Source: Cucumis sativus (Eukaryota > Streptophyta > Magnoliopsida > Cucurbitales > Cucurbitaceae). From it: DNA of 64,000 nucleotides. The notes under the pieces are model-generated. The model did not search any database and had not been told where the DNA came from. It saw nothing but the letters and a program-made list of their open reading frames with translations. The stretch spans positions 27,717,498 to 27,781,497 of the forward strand of contig NC_026660.2 in the NCBI RefSeq assembly GCF_000004075.3, read 5' to 3'. The translations under genes were made by a program, and so were the position numbers. Below, piece by piece: positions 25,460-36,854 of the stretch. Within the stretch, counting starts at the first letter, position 1, and each line of letters starts with the position of its first letter.

Positions 25460-28454
25460 ATGGATGGAGGGAAGGAGGGGATAGAAGGAAAAGCATCGTT
25501 ACAACTGGCAATGGGCGAAGGTAAAGAAGGCGATTGGGAGTGCAGTGGATGCAAGAATAGGAACTATGCTTTTCGATCCTTCTGTAATAGATGCAAACAA
25601 CCTCGCCTTCTTGTCGACAATAAAACGCCTCCAGACTCCAAATGGCTTCCTCGAATCGGTGATTGGATCTGCACGGGTTAGCTTCCTATATTAACTGTAC
25701 TTGTTTTTGCCCCGTTTCTTTATGCAACCTGCAAACTGTGTTGTATTCCCGACTTCGTTTTGTTGGTTTTCATAGCTGAACTTAGAATTAAACGTTTAGT
25801 TCAGAATTTTAGAGTAGCATAATTCGATTCTGTGTCTGACACTTGGTGTGGGTATTTTGTTTGAAGAATGTTCACGTGATGGAGTTTTGTTGGAACGTTT
25901 CTCTTTTCTAACATCTGAGTAGGAGTGGAGTTATCGAGTTAGGCTTATGGCTCTTACTCCAGTGAGGTTTCTTGCTTTGATAGTTTTCCACCTAAATACA
26001 ATGAGCTAATAATTATTGAACATTTCCAATTTAAATCGACTAAAACTGTAGGGTGTGGTGAAGGAAAATCCCCATTGATGTGATCAGTAAATAAAATACT
26101 AATCAAGATAGCCTTAAACATCCTGTGTAATAAAATACTCATTTACTGCCAATTCAGAAAATCTGTAGTTGGAGTTGGTATACTTTACACAGCCATGTGT
26201 TATACTATGAAGAGTGAAATTGTTTTGATCTTTGGTTTGCCTGTCACTGGACTTAAATCAAAGGAATCTTCATTGCATATTTACCTCCAGTTCAAAATTT
26301 TCTTTGAGGATTGTTTTCTGCTTGCACTTTCCATTAATGTTTATATTCCAGCGAACTCATGCTTTTAGAAAAATTCTAAACTAGGTTGAGTCATGAGTCG
26401 TTTGTGTTTTTTGTATGTGTATATGGTGTGGATGGACTGCTTGGTGTGCGTATACCTGGTTTTCTTGTGGGTTGGGTTTGTCTGGCTGTGGTGCAATAGG
26501 TTGCACTAACAACAATTATGCATCAAGAGAGAAGTGCAAAAAGTGTGGACAACCAAAGGAGGTAGCAGCAATGCCAGCACTTGCAATCCCTGGAGCTTCT
26601 TTTCCAACTTATTCACACTATTTTGCCAGGACCCAGGGAGGATTGGATTCAAAGATGAATCTTGGATTAATTGGAAATGGCACTTCACAGCATCTGCATC
26701 CCTTGAGCTCTAACTGGTCCCTGGGAGGTGCTGATAAGTATGGAATTCATGCAGCTCCAACATTTCCTTTGAGTGGAAATAATTCTGCAATCTCGTATAT
26801 GAGTTTAGCTAATCAGCTCCTTTCGGTTCCAAAGGGCTGGCGGAATGGCGACTGGTTATGCAACTGTGGTTTTCATAATTATTCTTCACGTGCACAGGTG
26901 GGGTTTCCACCTTTACATACTGAGAGTTGTTTTGTACTTTTCCTATTGGTGTTTGTGGTTTCTCATTTCTGTTTACACCTGTTGTTTATCTAATTGAGCT
27001 TTGTCATATTTGCAGTGCAAGAAGTGCAATGCTTCACCACAAGGTACTTGTCCTTTCTCTTTGGTCTCTAGGTTTTGAATGGTCATTCTAGGATTTTAGC
27101 TTTAAGAGAGCACGAGGGACTATTTTAAAGTCTATGTAAGTAATAATGAAAAGGCATTGGACCTATGGCGTGTCTTGTGAGAAAGATGTTTATATTGTTT
27201 AAGCAATCCTATTTATATTCTTTGTTGTTAGTTGAATGAGTAAATTCATAGTCCAGAGTTTGTAGTAATGTCTCATAGGAGGAAATGTTGGTGGAATGGA
27301 AAAACTTAGTTGGCCTAAGGAGAGGTTGTTCTAATATCCTTGTACAAGGTGTTTCAGCTGAGAAAAGTAGAGTAGGTAGTGGAGATAAAAGTTGATTGGA
27401 ATTCTAATTCTGAATGAATTTGACTTCCCCTGAGGGACATTAGACTCACCTATCTTTCTTTCCACTTCCTTTTTTTATGTATATATTTTTTGTTTGGATT
27501 ATGCAGCACTTGGAATGAAACGGTTAGCATCCGAAGAACTTGTTCATCAGTGGGATAACAAGAGATTGAATATTGGACAGGTATTCCCTATGCTCAGGAG
27601 AAAAAGGATGATAATATTTTTTCGTATTTAAAGAAAATTTTCTGTTAAAATTTGGTAACTCTGATCAATGGCTTCTTCCCGTTCTTTTCTTGGCATTCAG
27701 GCAAATGAGCAACAACAATCTTACCCAGGTTTTGAGCAGATGATGGGCGCTGGTAGTGACCCAAACGTAGGATTATATAATTCTTATCCCCATGAAAGTT
27801 CTAGTGTAGCTCCAAATTTGGAAATGCCAATGCAGTTTCCTCCACAAGCAACTGCACCGACGCTCCTAGGGAAAGGGTAATATGCATTTGCTAGCCGTAT
27901 TTCATTTTCTTGGCGATCGAAACAATGAGATATTCAAACCCTTTTCTTTCTGACCAAAATCGGTACCAAGACTACTGAAGTGATGAATAATAATTTATAA
28001 TGCTTGACATTACCCAATATTTTAGTACCATAGAACAACTTGTTTTTTGGTTGACTATGAACTCTTCACTGATTGAGACAATTCATTCCTATCCTAACCT
28101 TATGAATCTGCAGAGCAAAGCAATGGCGCAACGGAGATTGGATGTGCACAAATTGCAATAATCATAATTATGCATCTCGCTTACACTGTAACAGGTTATC
28201 ACCTAAACTAATATATTATCTGGTTGATCTTTTAACCTTTAGATCTTATAATTCAGTTGCGCCACAAGTTCTTACGTGGAAAATGGCTGATTTGTATGTT
28301 CTTCTGGTTGCTAACTTAGTAGGTTTATTGGATGTTAAATGGAGTTTGGCAGCTCGCATTGCATTTATATTGCAGGTCCATTATTGAAATGCTTTTTTGT
28401 AACAGGTGCAAGACTCAAAGAGATTCACTTTCTCTGCCCCTCAGTGCCATCTAA
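25460..28454 (+). CDS. RanBP2-type zinc-finger protein with four fingers
   Basis: Seven exons (25460-25676, 26500-26897, 27016-27043, 27507-27580, 27701-27876, 28114-28194, 28406-28454) give 340 residues. Four RanBP2/NZF fingers can be seen: GDWECSGCKNRNYAFRSFCN, GDWICTGCTNNNYASREKCK (split by intron 1), GDWLCNCGFHNYSSRAQCKK (split by intron 2) and GDWMCTNCNNHNYASRLHCN (split by intron 6). Finger 3 has CNC, one residue shorter at the first Cys pair than its siblings. The pattern W-X-C-X2-4-C-X10-C-X2-C with Asn between is the class that binds single-stranded RNA (as in ZRANB2), so an RNA-binding role is inferred. The linker region (residues about 100-200 and 260-310) is rich in Gly, Ser, Pro and Gln and likely disordered. 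Similar Arabidopsis proteins exist (for example At1g67325, from memory). Confidence 0.9.
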
Positions 28455-29470
28455 GAACAATTTTTCTACAGACTTGGGATGGTTTTTGTTCCTATGCTGC
28501 AAGTTTCTTTCAACCAAATTTTTGGATCTCATAATCAACTCTTCTAGTCTCCAAGGTATATTGATTGATTGTCAGTTTTCCATTACTTAGGGAAGGAGGT
28601 TTTGATGTGAATGACATTACTATTTTTGTTGAACAGTTGAGAATTTTAGTGTTGAAGCATTTATATATAATAATAATAAGATATATATATATATATATAT
28701 ATTTTCAGTTTTTCATATTAAATTTATCACCTTCTTGTCTCAGACGGTTGGAATAGTGGGGATTAAGTGTAAAAATAAGGCTACCAGCATGAAAACGAGC
28801 TGCAGTGTGTAACACCAAGCTTGGATTTTTCAAAGTTACTAAGTTTCATCTTTCTTTCACTGAGAAATTTAGTTTTTTGTCTCTAAATTTTGGGTCTATT
28901 TCATTTTTCTTTGAAATAATTTAATATGATTACAAGATGTTGCGAACTTACCCTTCAAATTTGAATTTTGTTTTCAATTGAATTATTAAGTTTTGTAGTT
29001 AAAAAGTGTAAATCTTGAAACTTAATTATTCAATTAAAATAAATGATTCAATTAAAACAAAATTCAAATTTAAGTGCTAAATGTATAAAATTTTGAATGT
29101 TAGGATCAAATGGCCCAGAAATTTAGTGGCCATCAAGGTAATTTTCCCCCTTGTGTGTTTCTAATCATTAGAACTTTGATTTTGGTATTCTATGTCTCTA
29201 AACATATAAAGATATAAGATAATTAGTTGGAATCAGTGAAGGGTAAAGCTAAAGATATTTCAGTGTCTTCCACTAATAGATAACTCACAATATCTTCCAC
29301 AAAGTATTCTAATGATCAAACCCAAAATTCATAATCACCAAATTCTCCACTAACACTTGTCAGTTAAGAAATCTCCAGTACAAGAATTTACAACAATACT
29401 TGAACAGCCGCGATAGATGATGTATGAAAAAGGATTAAAGATCGAAACTAAAGGAAGGTGGTTCCGACGA
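28455..29470. other. 3' region between convergent genes
   Basis: This holds the 3' UTR of the RanBP2-finger gene, an (AT)n run at about 28681-28702, a foldback repeat at 28956-29072 and the 3' flank of the plastid-protein gene on the other strand. No further gene was seen. Confidence 0.55.
28956..29072. repeat. Foldback inverted repeat
   Basis: The left arm (28956-28994) reads CAAATTTGAATTTTGTTTT then CAATTGAATTATTAAG. The right arm (29018-29072) is its reverse complement, with one extra internal segment of about 17 bases that repeats the AATTGAAT motif. The loop is about 23 bases. Such a hairpin fits the core of a MITE or a palindromic repeat. It lies downstream of the RanBP2-finger gene and could fold in a read-through transcript. 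Confidence 0.65.
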
Positions 29471-30061
29471 TCATGAGCCCTTGAATACAGAAGTCGGAGA
29501 TAATGGCGGAGTATCCAACTGATAAAGATTTAGCGAAGGCCCGACGAATCGAAACACAATCCAACCACCAATCATAATAAAAATGGAAGCATAAGCAAAT
29601 TTGTTTAGCCAAAACAACAAACCCTTCTCTCCCATATACACCTCCATCGTCTTTTCCGCCACGCTCATCTCCTCCCATTTCTTCGTCTTACTGGAACCAA
29701 CCTCCGCTGCCGCCTTTCTCGGCCGCCCATTTCCCATCGCCGCTCCATCCTCCCTCTCCTGTTTTGATCGTCTTCTCGACCGCTTACGAAACCGCACTTC
29801 AACCGTCTCCGGAGGCGTTATTTCCGGCGGAACCTGCGGTGGTGCGGTGTCGCCGTCGGTGCCAGTGGCGTTGATCGGTTTGATCCTGAGAGGGCGTTGG
29901 TGGCGTAGAGTTGGAAAGAAGATCTGAATTTGAGAAGTTGGGGAGAATTTTTGAGGATTGATGGTTGAGAGCGGTGGTTTAGAAGCGAGAATTTGGTGGA
30001 GACTGATTGATTCCATTGTTTCTGACTCCCGACCTTCGTATTCTGGAGTTGCTTTATCCAT
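29471..30061 (-). CDS. Plastid-targeted membrane protein, uncharacterised family
   Basis: Intron-less, 196 residues from the ATG at 30061. A second ATG at 30016 (MESISLHQILASKPPLSTIN) would give a more typical transit peptide and may be the true start. The first 70 residues are rich in Ser, Pro and Thr with few acids, like a chloroplast transit peptide. A basic middle (RFRKRSRRRSKQER) precedes the conserved C-terminal block KWEEMSVAEKTMEVYMGEKG, a hydrophobic segment FAYASIFIMIGGWIVFRFVG (single membrane span), and a tail with LYQLDTPPLSP. From memory this resembles Arabidopsis At1g42960, reported in the chloroplast inner envelope. Function is not known. It is divergent from the ALKBH9 gene. 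Confidence 0.8.
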   Translation of the reverse strand: MDKATPEYEGRESETMESISLHQILASKPPLSTINPQKFSPTSQIQIFFPTLRHQRPLRIKPINATGTDGDTAPPQVPPEITPPETVEVRFRKRSRRRSKQEREDGAAMGNGRPRKAAAEVGSSKTKKWEEMSVAEKTMEVYMGEKGLLFWLNKFAYASIFIMIGGWIVFRFVGPSLNLYQLDTPPLSPTSVFKGS

Positions 30062-31074
30062 ATCTTTCGGTTTCTCTGGCTGAGAATTATTGGGGGCCCA
30101 TTTACATGAGTTGAACTCGGATCTAGCTCACTCGTATTGGGCTTCTCTTATTAGCCCAGCCCAACTTAATATAGAGGGAAAAAAAGCAAAATTTACCAAA
30201 TTGTTTGTTTTTTTTTTTTTTGTTATATTTAGTAAATAGTTTCACTTTTTTTTCTATTCATAAGAGTTCTAAAAGTAAATTTCAAACTTGTTTTTTCCCA
30301 TGTAGAATTTTACTTGTAATTCAAATATTTATTAAAAATAAAAAACAGTAAAACCACTTAAAATGTTAAGAAAAACTTAATAACAAATGAATGCTCAATA
30401 GTCAATAATACATATGTATTTAGTATTTCACCATGCTAAGCATGTTTTATTTGGATAATTACATGTTTAAACAACTTTTTAAAATACAGACTAATTAAAT
30501 TCAACATATAAGGAAGAACAAAATTTTGTATCTTAATAGAAATAGAAAATAGTACTTGGATTTGGATCTGATTAGTGTTTTTTTTTTCTTGTTAGGGAAC
30601 TTTTAATAGTACTTTAAAAAAGGAAAGAAATGAATAGTAATAAAAAAAGAAGAAAATCTTATGGGTAGAATAAAAGAAAGGAAAAAAAAGAAGAAGTTTT
30701 AATTAAATAAAAGAGAAAAAAAAAAAAAAGTAATTAAGTGTGTTGGGGTTTTTGAGTGTTCTAACCCAAAATTGGAAGAAACTGAAACTGTAATAGAAAC
30801 AAGAGACCCGAATCCGAATCCGAATCTGATGCTGTTTTTGTTGTAAGTACTTCTCTTCCAAAATTCGCATTTGCCGCTATCGAATTAATAAAACTTTCGC
30901 AATTCCACTCTATATTTTACGGTCCACAAACCAAGTCTTCCCGTAATTTTGATTTTTAGCATCATTGCTTCTGTTGAGTTCTCCGGCTTTGCTGTCGACC
31001 GATTTCTTGCTTCTTTAGCAACATCTTCTTAGCCAACATCTCGTCGCTTGCAGTTGATTATCTTTCACTCGCCG
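30062..31074. promoter_or_regulatory. Divergent promoter region, plastid protein and ALKBH9 genes
   Basis: One kb between divergent start codons. Site II motifs cluster at about 30091-30170 (GGGGCCCA, TTGGGCTT, TAGCCCAGCCCAA), nearer to the plastid-protein gene. A three-unit CCGAAT tandem (about 30808-30826) lies in the ALKBH9 leader. The middle is AT-rich with A- and T-tracts. No exon was seen. Confidence 0.55.
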
Positions 31075-34000
31075 ATGGCATTTAGTCATCAGCATCTCAA
31101 ACTGGACGACCCTTTTCTTCATAATTACAAGCCCTCAGAGCTAAAGATCGCTTCTGAGTTTCTCACCACTTGGCTTCCGTTTCTTTCCAAAGATCTCTGC
31201 GGAGACTGCACCAAATTGCTCTCGGATCGTATCCGCACCCTCGATCGAGGTAATTTTTTGTTGCTTTTTTATTCGTTCTTGATAAATTATTGCAGGAGGG
31301 GTGTTAGAAAGAATGACCCATCTAATTTATTTTCGAATCTTCAAATAATTGAGTGTATGAAGGGAAAATTTTAATATTTTTGAAGAGTGGGGAATTGATT
31401 TTTATTAAATTAGAGTTCTTAGATTTCTTCATGTGTTGTGTTACTAAAAAGAGTGACGGGTCTGATGTGTTTGGTAATTTACATGATCTGTTTCTTTGGT
31501 TTGCACGATCTTGCTTCCCCTGTTTAATATTTAGGATAATCTGATGGAATTATTGAACTTAACAATGTTGTAGCTGGCCGTTCCGACGAGAATTCAGGTT
31601 CTCCACCAGCAGTGGATGACATGCATGAGAGTAACGGTAATCAGGATGATGCTTTTGATGCAAACTCTCTTGGAAGTTGGAAAGATGAAGCGGAAACCAA
31701 TTCATTAGGGAGTTGGAAAGACGGCATGAATGCAGGGAATGAAGCTGATGGAGGACCTGAAACTTCTTCTAGTGAGCTGCCCTCTAAATTAAATTCCACC
31801 AAGACCTCAGGCCCTCGAATGTCGTGGGCTGATATGACTCAGGAAGATGAACTAGAAGAAGAGGAAGATGAGTATGAATCAGAAAAAAGATTAGTCAGTG
31901 TTAATGAGTCCACACGGAAGTTAACAATATCGAAGGTTATTGAGAGGCCAAAGCTGTCTAGAGAGCAGAGGGAGCACATCAGATTCATGAATGTTGGAAG
32001 GAAGAAAGATTTTATTTGTCTGGAGAGGTTTAAAGGAAAACTAGTGAATATTCTTGAAGGACTTGAACTTCATACGTGTATTTTTAGTGCTGCAGAACAG
32101 ACGAGAATAGTTGATCATGTTTATGCACTTCAGGAGATGGGCAAGAGGGGTGAATTAAGAGGTAATTTTTCCCGTTTGCATATTAATTATCTCTATTTTC
32201 TACTGAATGCTGACATAGTGGTTCAAGTGTGTATAACTTGGGGATTTATCCTATTCCTCGTTAGTTTTTGTTTAGCAAGTTATGTACGATGTACCTGGGC
32301 TCATCTAATATATTGCATCAGTACAAGTACGATCTAACAACCCATCCCTATTTCAGTTCCATTTGGTCTTTTTTGTAGTATCATGTAAGGTAATAAGCTA
32401 ATATCATTTTAGTTAAAACAAAAGGTAAAACTATGTGGCATGAAGCCAGCAGTCATCGAGCAGGTGGTTTTGGGTGGAGTAAGTTGGGTAAATGTCCCAA
32501 GACATTGGAGGAGTAGACCGTGTTTGTTAGTTGTACAATTGGGGGTGGGTGGTGGTGTGATATTTTTAGCTTTCGTTGAGCAAGGTAGTGAAAATTCTGT
32601 ATTTGACAATACAATAGTAGTTCTTGTGGGAGAGATCACCGACCTTCTTGAATTGGAAAATTTGAACAAATAGGCTTTTTTTTTTGTCCTGTTTGATTGA
32701 TTGTATGTGAAATTCAAACTTTCCCTTGCTAAAAGGGTGACCAATTGGATCCCTTGAAGTAAAGTCATCAGCTTTCCTCCAATTAAAGCTAGATAAGCCA
32801 ATAGGATATGATTTCAAAATAAAGCAGCATAAGGGGAAGTAATGAAGACATGTAGCAAGAATTCATTGTCCTTTTGACAAAGGGCACAACAGTTAGTGAG
32901 GAAGCAATTAAAGGGACTTTTCCTTTTAATTTTCTTTTCTTTTCTTTTGTGGAAAATCAACAGTGCAAATACTTCCACAACTAAGTTTCCACAAGAAAAG
33001 TTCTGATTTTCGTTGGGGAAGTACTCTTCCACAAACGCAAGTGTAGAGCTATGTGTTGGTATGATGTTGAGGATGTGATTCTTTGGGTGAAGGATTTTGA
33101 TGTGAAGGGGTCCATTTTTGTCCAATGGTCATCTCCAACACTTTATTTTTCTATTGTGTACAAGCATGACAATTGTCCCCCTTGTTTTTTCTTTCTTTTG
33201 ATTGAAAATGTGACAATGACTCGAACAGAACACCACATTCACCATTTTTAAATTTTTGCAGAACGAACATTTTCAGCTCCCAAAAAGTGGATGAAGGGAA
33301 AGGGGCGTGTAACTATGCAGTTTGGGTGCTGTTACAATTATGCACCTGTGAGTCTATCTGATTGCTAAGTTGGTTTGGTTCTTTCTAATTGCATTTAACT
33401 TTCCATTTTTGAGACTCAACTAGTTGTGATGCTCAGCTTGTACCCCTAATTAGAGTATCATGTTTAATGAAAGGGTAAATCATTCTAATGACAGGATAAA
33501 AATGGCAATCCTCCTGGAATTCTTCGAAGTGAAATTGTGGATCCATTACCATCTCTCTTTAAGGTGATCATTCGAAGGTTGGTGAGGTGGCATGTGCTTC
33601 CTCCAACATGTGTTCCTGATAGTTGCATTGTGAACATCTATGACGAAGGGGACTGTATTCCTCCACATATTGACAACCACGATTTTGTTCGACCTTTCTG
33701 CACTGTGTCATTTCTCAGTGAATGCAATATTGTTTTTGGAACAAATCTTTCTATTGTAGGACCAGGTGAATTTTCAGGGCCAATTGCAATCCCTCTGCCT
33801 GTGGGGTATGTATAATATGCAGTTAACTATGTTTACTTTCATGGTTAATTTCCCCTTTCCATCTCTGCAGTTTGTCCATTGCATCAGATTTTCAATCTTA
33901 TTGTTATTCATTTTCTCCCAGGTCCGTTCTTGTGTTAAATGGAAATGGAGCTGATGTTGCGAAGCATTGTGTACCTGCAGTCCCTACAAAGAGGTATAAT

Positions 34001-34364
34001 CAGGAAGTTTGTTTTGCTTGTTTATGATTCTGTTTGGACACGACCTTTACTTGCTAGTTATTCAACCTAACTTGCCTCTTTTCTGGTTTACTTTAGAATA
34101 TCAATTACATTTAGAAGGATAGATGAGTCCAAAAGGCCAATTGAGTATGCTCCAGAACCGGATTTGCAGGGAATCCAACCATTACCCTATGATGTACCAA
34201 CTTCTCCTGTGTCATCGGAAAGGGAAATAAGGAGGCAGCCATTTAGGAGGGGTGGTCATATGAGAACCAGGGGATCTGGAAACAGAGGCGACACTCGATA
34301 TGATTCACGCAATCCAGGTAGAGGAGCTCATCATAATTCAGCAGATAGGAAGAGCAGAGAGTAA
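31075..34364 (+). CDS. ALKBH9: RNA demethylase ALKBH9-type (AlkB family dioxygenase)
   Basis: Six exons (31075-31249, 31574-32161, 33262-33347, 33495-33805, 33922-33993, 34097-34364) give 499 residues. An in-frame TTG upstream is not the start; the ATG at 31075 opens MAFSHQHLKLDDPFLHNYKP. The N-terminal half (to about residue 200) is acidic and contains a doubled NSLGSWKD motif. The 2-oxoglutarate/Fe(II) dioxygenase core includes MQFGCCYNYAP, NIYDEGDCIPPHIDNHDF (Fe ligands His341 and Asp343), then His402 in VAKHCVPAVPTKR and Arg417 in ISITFRR. Arabidopsis ALKBH9B removes N6-methyladenosine from RNA and affects viral infection; the core here matches it closely from memory. The C-terminus is rich in Arg and Gly (RGGHMRTRGSGNRGD), suggesting RNA contact. 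Intron 2 carries a LINE relic. Confidence 0.93.
32410..33130 (-). mobile_element. LINE (non-LTR) 3' relic inside ALKBH9 intron 2
   Basis: On the minus strand, frames from about 33125 down to 32820 read FPNENQNF, then VEVFALLIFHKRK, then FNCFLTNCCALCQKDNEFLL and HVFITSPYAALF. This follows the zf-RVT domain that ends plant LINE reverse transcriptases (pattern V-FAWLVAHKK ... PNWCVLCK...E...HLF..CP). The stretch leftwards to about 32410 has further open frames but in shifted register. The copy is a decayed 5'-truncated fragment in antisense orientation to the host gene. No target-site duplication was found. Confidence 0.5.
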
Positions 34365-36731
34365 ATTGAGGCAACTGAAGAGTAGCATACTAGCATTCAT
34401 TTATCAGTCCTGTTTCATCATTTTTCCGCATCAGACAGTTGGGTGTTAAGAGTAATGCATAAAGACCTTAAGGAGACTGGTTTGCAAGCTCACGTTACCA
34501 TGTTGGCATATTAGTTATTATTCATTTGTGTATCAAGAATTTTCCAAACATTTATTAGCACGCTTTAGATGCTGTCATATTTGTCATAGTCCTTTATCAT
34601 ATATTGTTACTGAAATGTTGTAAAAAATTATGAGTTTCTGCTCCTTGGGAGTGTCCGATAGATCCAGAACACAACTCTGAAGGCAGAATTCTCAAATGGA
34701 TCTAGATTATACCTTGGGGAATGAGAAATAAAAGCATAAATATGTTTGTTCTACAGCACATAGCATTGAAGTCAGAGGTAACCGCTGCTGATTAACCAGT
34801 TTCAAGCTGTCTTGTATAAGGGCTTTTCATCAGGATTTTACTCTGAGAATTTGTGTTCATATTGATTTATTTGTATGGGCCCTGTGATGACTGGCTGATT
34901 AAAACGTGTTGAGCATATTTTATTTCCTTTCTTTGGGTTGGTGAAATGTGTAAAGGATTGTTTATCTGATATAAAGTCGAATTTTAGCCTATTTTTTTTA
35001 TCTATTTAAATCTTCTCCAAATATGATAAATTTGAGTACTTGAGGTTCTTGTAAGAGTGAGAATATTTTGAAGGGATATTAGTTCTGCCAAATAAACTGG
35101 AGATGGTTATGGCAGAGGGGATTCTCTGTTGCTTCATATATAAATAAATGTAAATTAAAAGCCACTTCCTCAATTGTTAAATATTTAAGACGGGACCATG
35201 AAATTCAACATCCAAAAAAAGCTACTCTACTTGGAAGTTTAGAATGGGCCAGTATCATTCACAACACACTGCACTCTTATTTGCCAGTAAATCTCAAGAT
35301 TTGAACTTCAACATCATTCTCTGCATATATTATCACACGTTCTTGATATGATCCTCTTGAATTGATGCAACATCCCAAAAACAAAACCAGGAAAAATCTT
35401 TAATTATTAACGTCACTAAATCATGTTCACCATTATTAGAGGCCTTCTGTTTGATGTAGTCTGATTTTTTTTGTTTAACTAACCTAAACAATTTGGTTCA
35501 GTTTTTCAAATTCAAAACCAAATCGAAAGTAAAATTTACTACGAACCACAAACTGAATTTTCGATCGAGACCCCGTAAATCAACAATTATACGAGGTTAT
35601 AACAATATCTTAAAAGGGAAAAATATTAAAGGTCGATTGATCTTGATATATATATATATATAGTCGTAAAAGATAGATATATAGGTAAAATAGGAGTTGA
35701 AATTGTCATTAATGAAGGAACAGAAAATCTTCAAAATTTAAATGCCTCTGTCTGTGTTTGAGTTTCTGAGTGTTAATTAATTGAAACTGCATGAGAAGAA
35801 AAGGGTCCACCCTAAAAGGCCACAGCAATGGGAAGTAAAAGTTAAAGCACATATATTATTTAACCTAAAAAGAAAATTTAAAAACAAAAAACGTAATAAG
35901 AGGGAAAGGTCAGTACACAGTAGGTACCAATATTATTCCATCTATCCATATTTATGCCTTTTTCTTTCTTTTTCTTCTTCTTTTATTTTGTGGTTTGCTT
36001 GTTTTCTCATTTTTCTTTTACAAAATTGGCACTTTTTAAAAAATCCTTCAAACAATATTGAGATTGACAACCAAGATTGCCATAAAAAAATTGAAATTAT
36101 GAATTCTATTTTCTAGTCATTGTCCACAAACTAAACCCTAATATCAATATTTTTTAAATTAGAAAAAAAAAAAGGGTAAAAAAGTTGTGGCTAGGGTTTT
36201 TCTTTGCCTGGTTACAAGTCTCTATCCTAAGGAGTGAAATCATAATATTATTTAATTTTCTTTTCCTTTAAAAAGAATAGGGGTATTATAGAGAGATATG
36301 GAATGATATTGTGATGTATGTTGAGTGATATGGGTGAGAAAATGAGAGAGAGAAGAGATTTATGATTACCCGGAAGAAAAGGGAGATTTTGTACCTAAAA
36401 CCCTACACCCCTTCATCTCTAAACCCACTCCCCCATCAGCTAAGCCCTTCACAATTTCTTTCATTCAAAACAATACCTTTCCTTTTAATTTAACACTTAA
36501 TTTAGATTAAGTTTTTACGATTTTCACTAAATCGTTACTCCATGGATTAAATAAGTTTAAAGGTTTTGTTTGTTTTTTTTTATTTATAGAGATGATAGGG
36601 AGAGAAGAGGGGTAGTGTTTTCACACTGACAAAACCCAAGTCTAAAAAGTTGATCAACTTTGAAGCAAGAGTGCAACATATTTGGGCAAATAAAACAAAA
36701 AGGAAATTGTAAAATTAATGTTATTGAATTT

Positions 36732-36767
36732 GATGTGTGTGTGTGTGTGTGTGTTGTGTGTTTTTAT

Positions 36768-36852
<85 letters not shown>
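36732..36852. repeat. Compound (GT)n/(AT)n microsatellite
   Basis: About 12 GT units interrupted once (36732-36760) are followed by an (AT)n block of about 40 units to 36852, with one AAAT interruption near 36778. Its length makes it a likely polymorphic marker and a spot where assembly length may be wrong. The frames it opens on both strands are artefacts. Confidence 0.95.

Positions 36853-36854
<2 letters not shown>

Noticed and set aside
32440-32673. 77-codon plus-strand frame in ALKBH9 intron 2
   Set aside because: Overlaps the LINE-derived interval and has no family resemblance on this strand.
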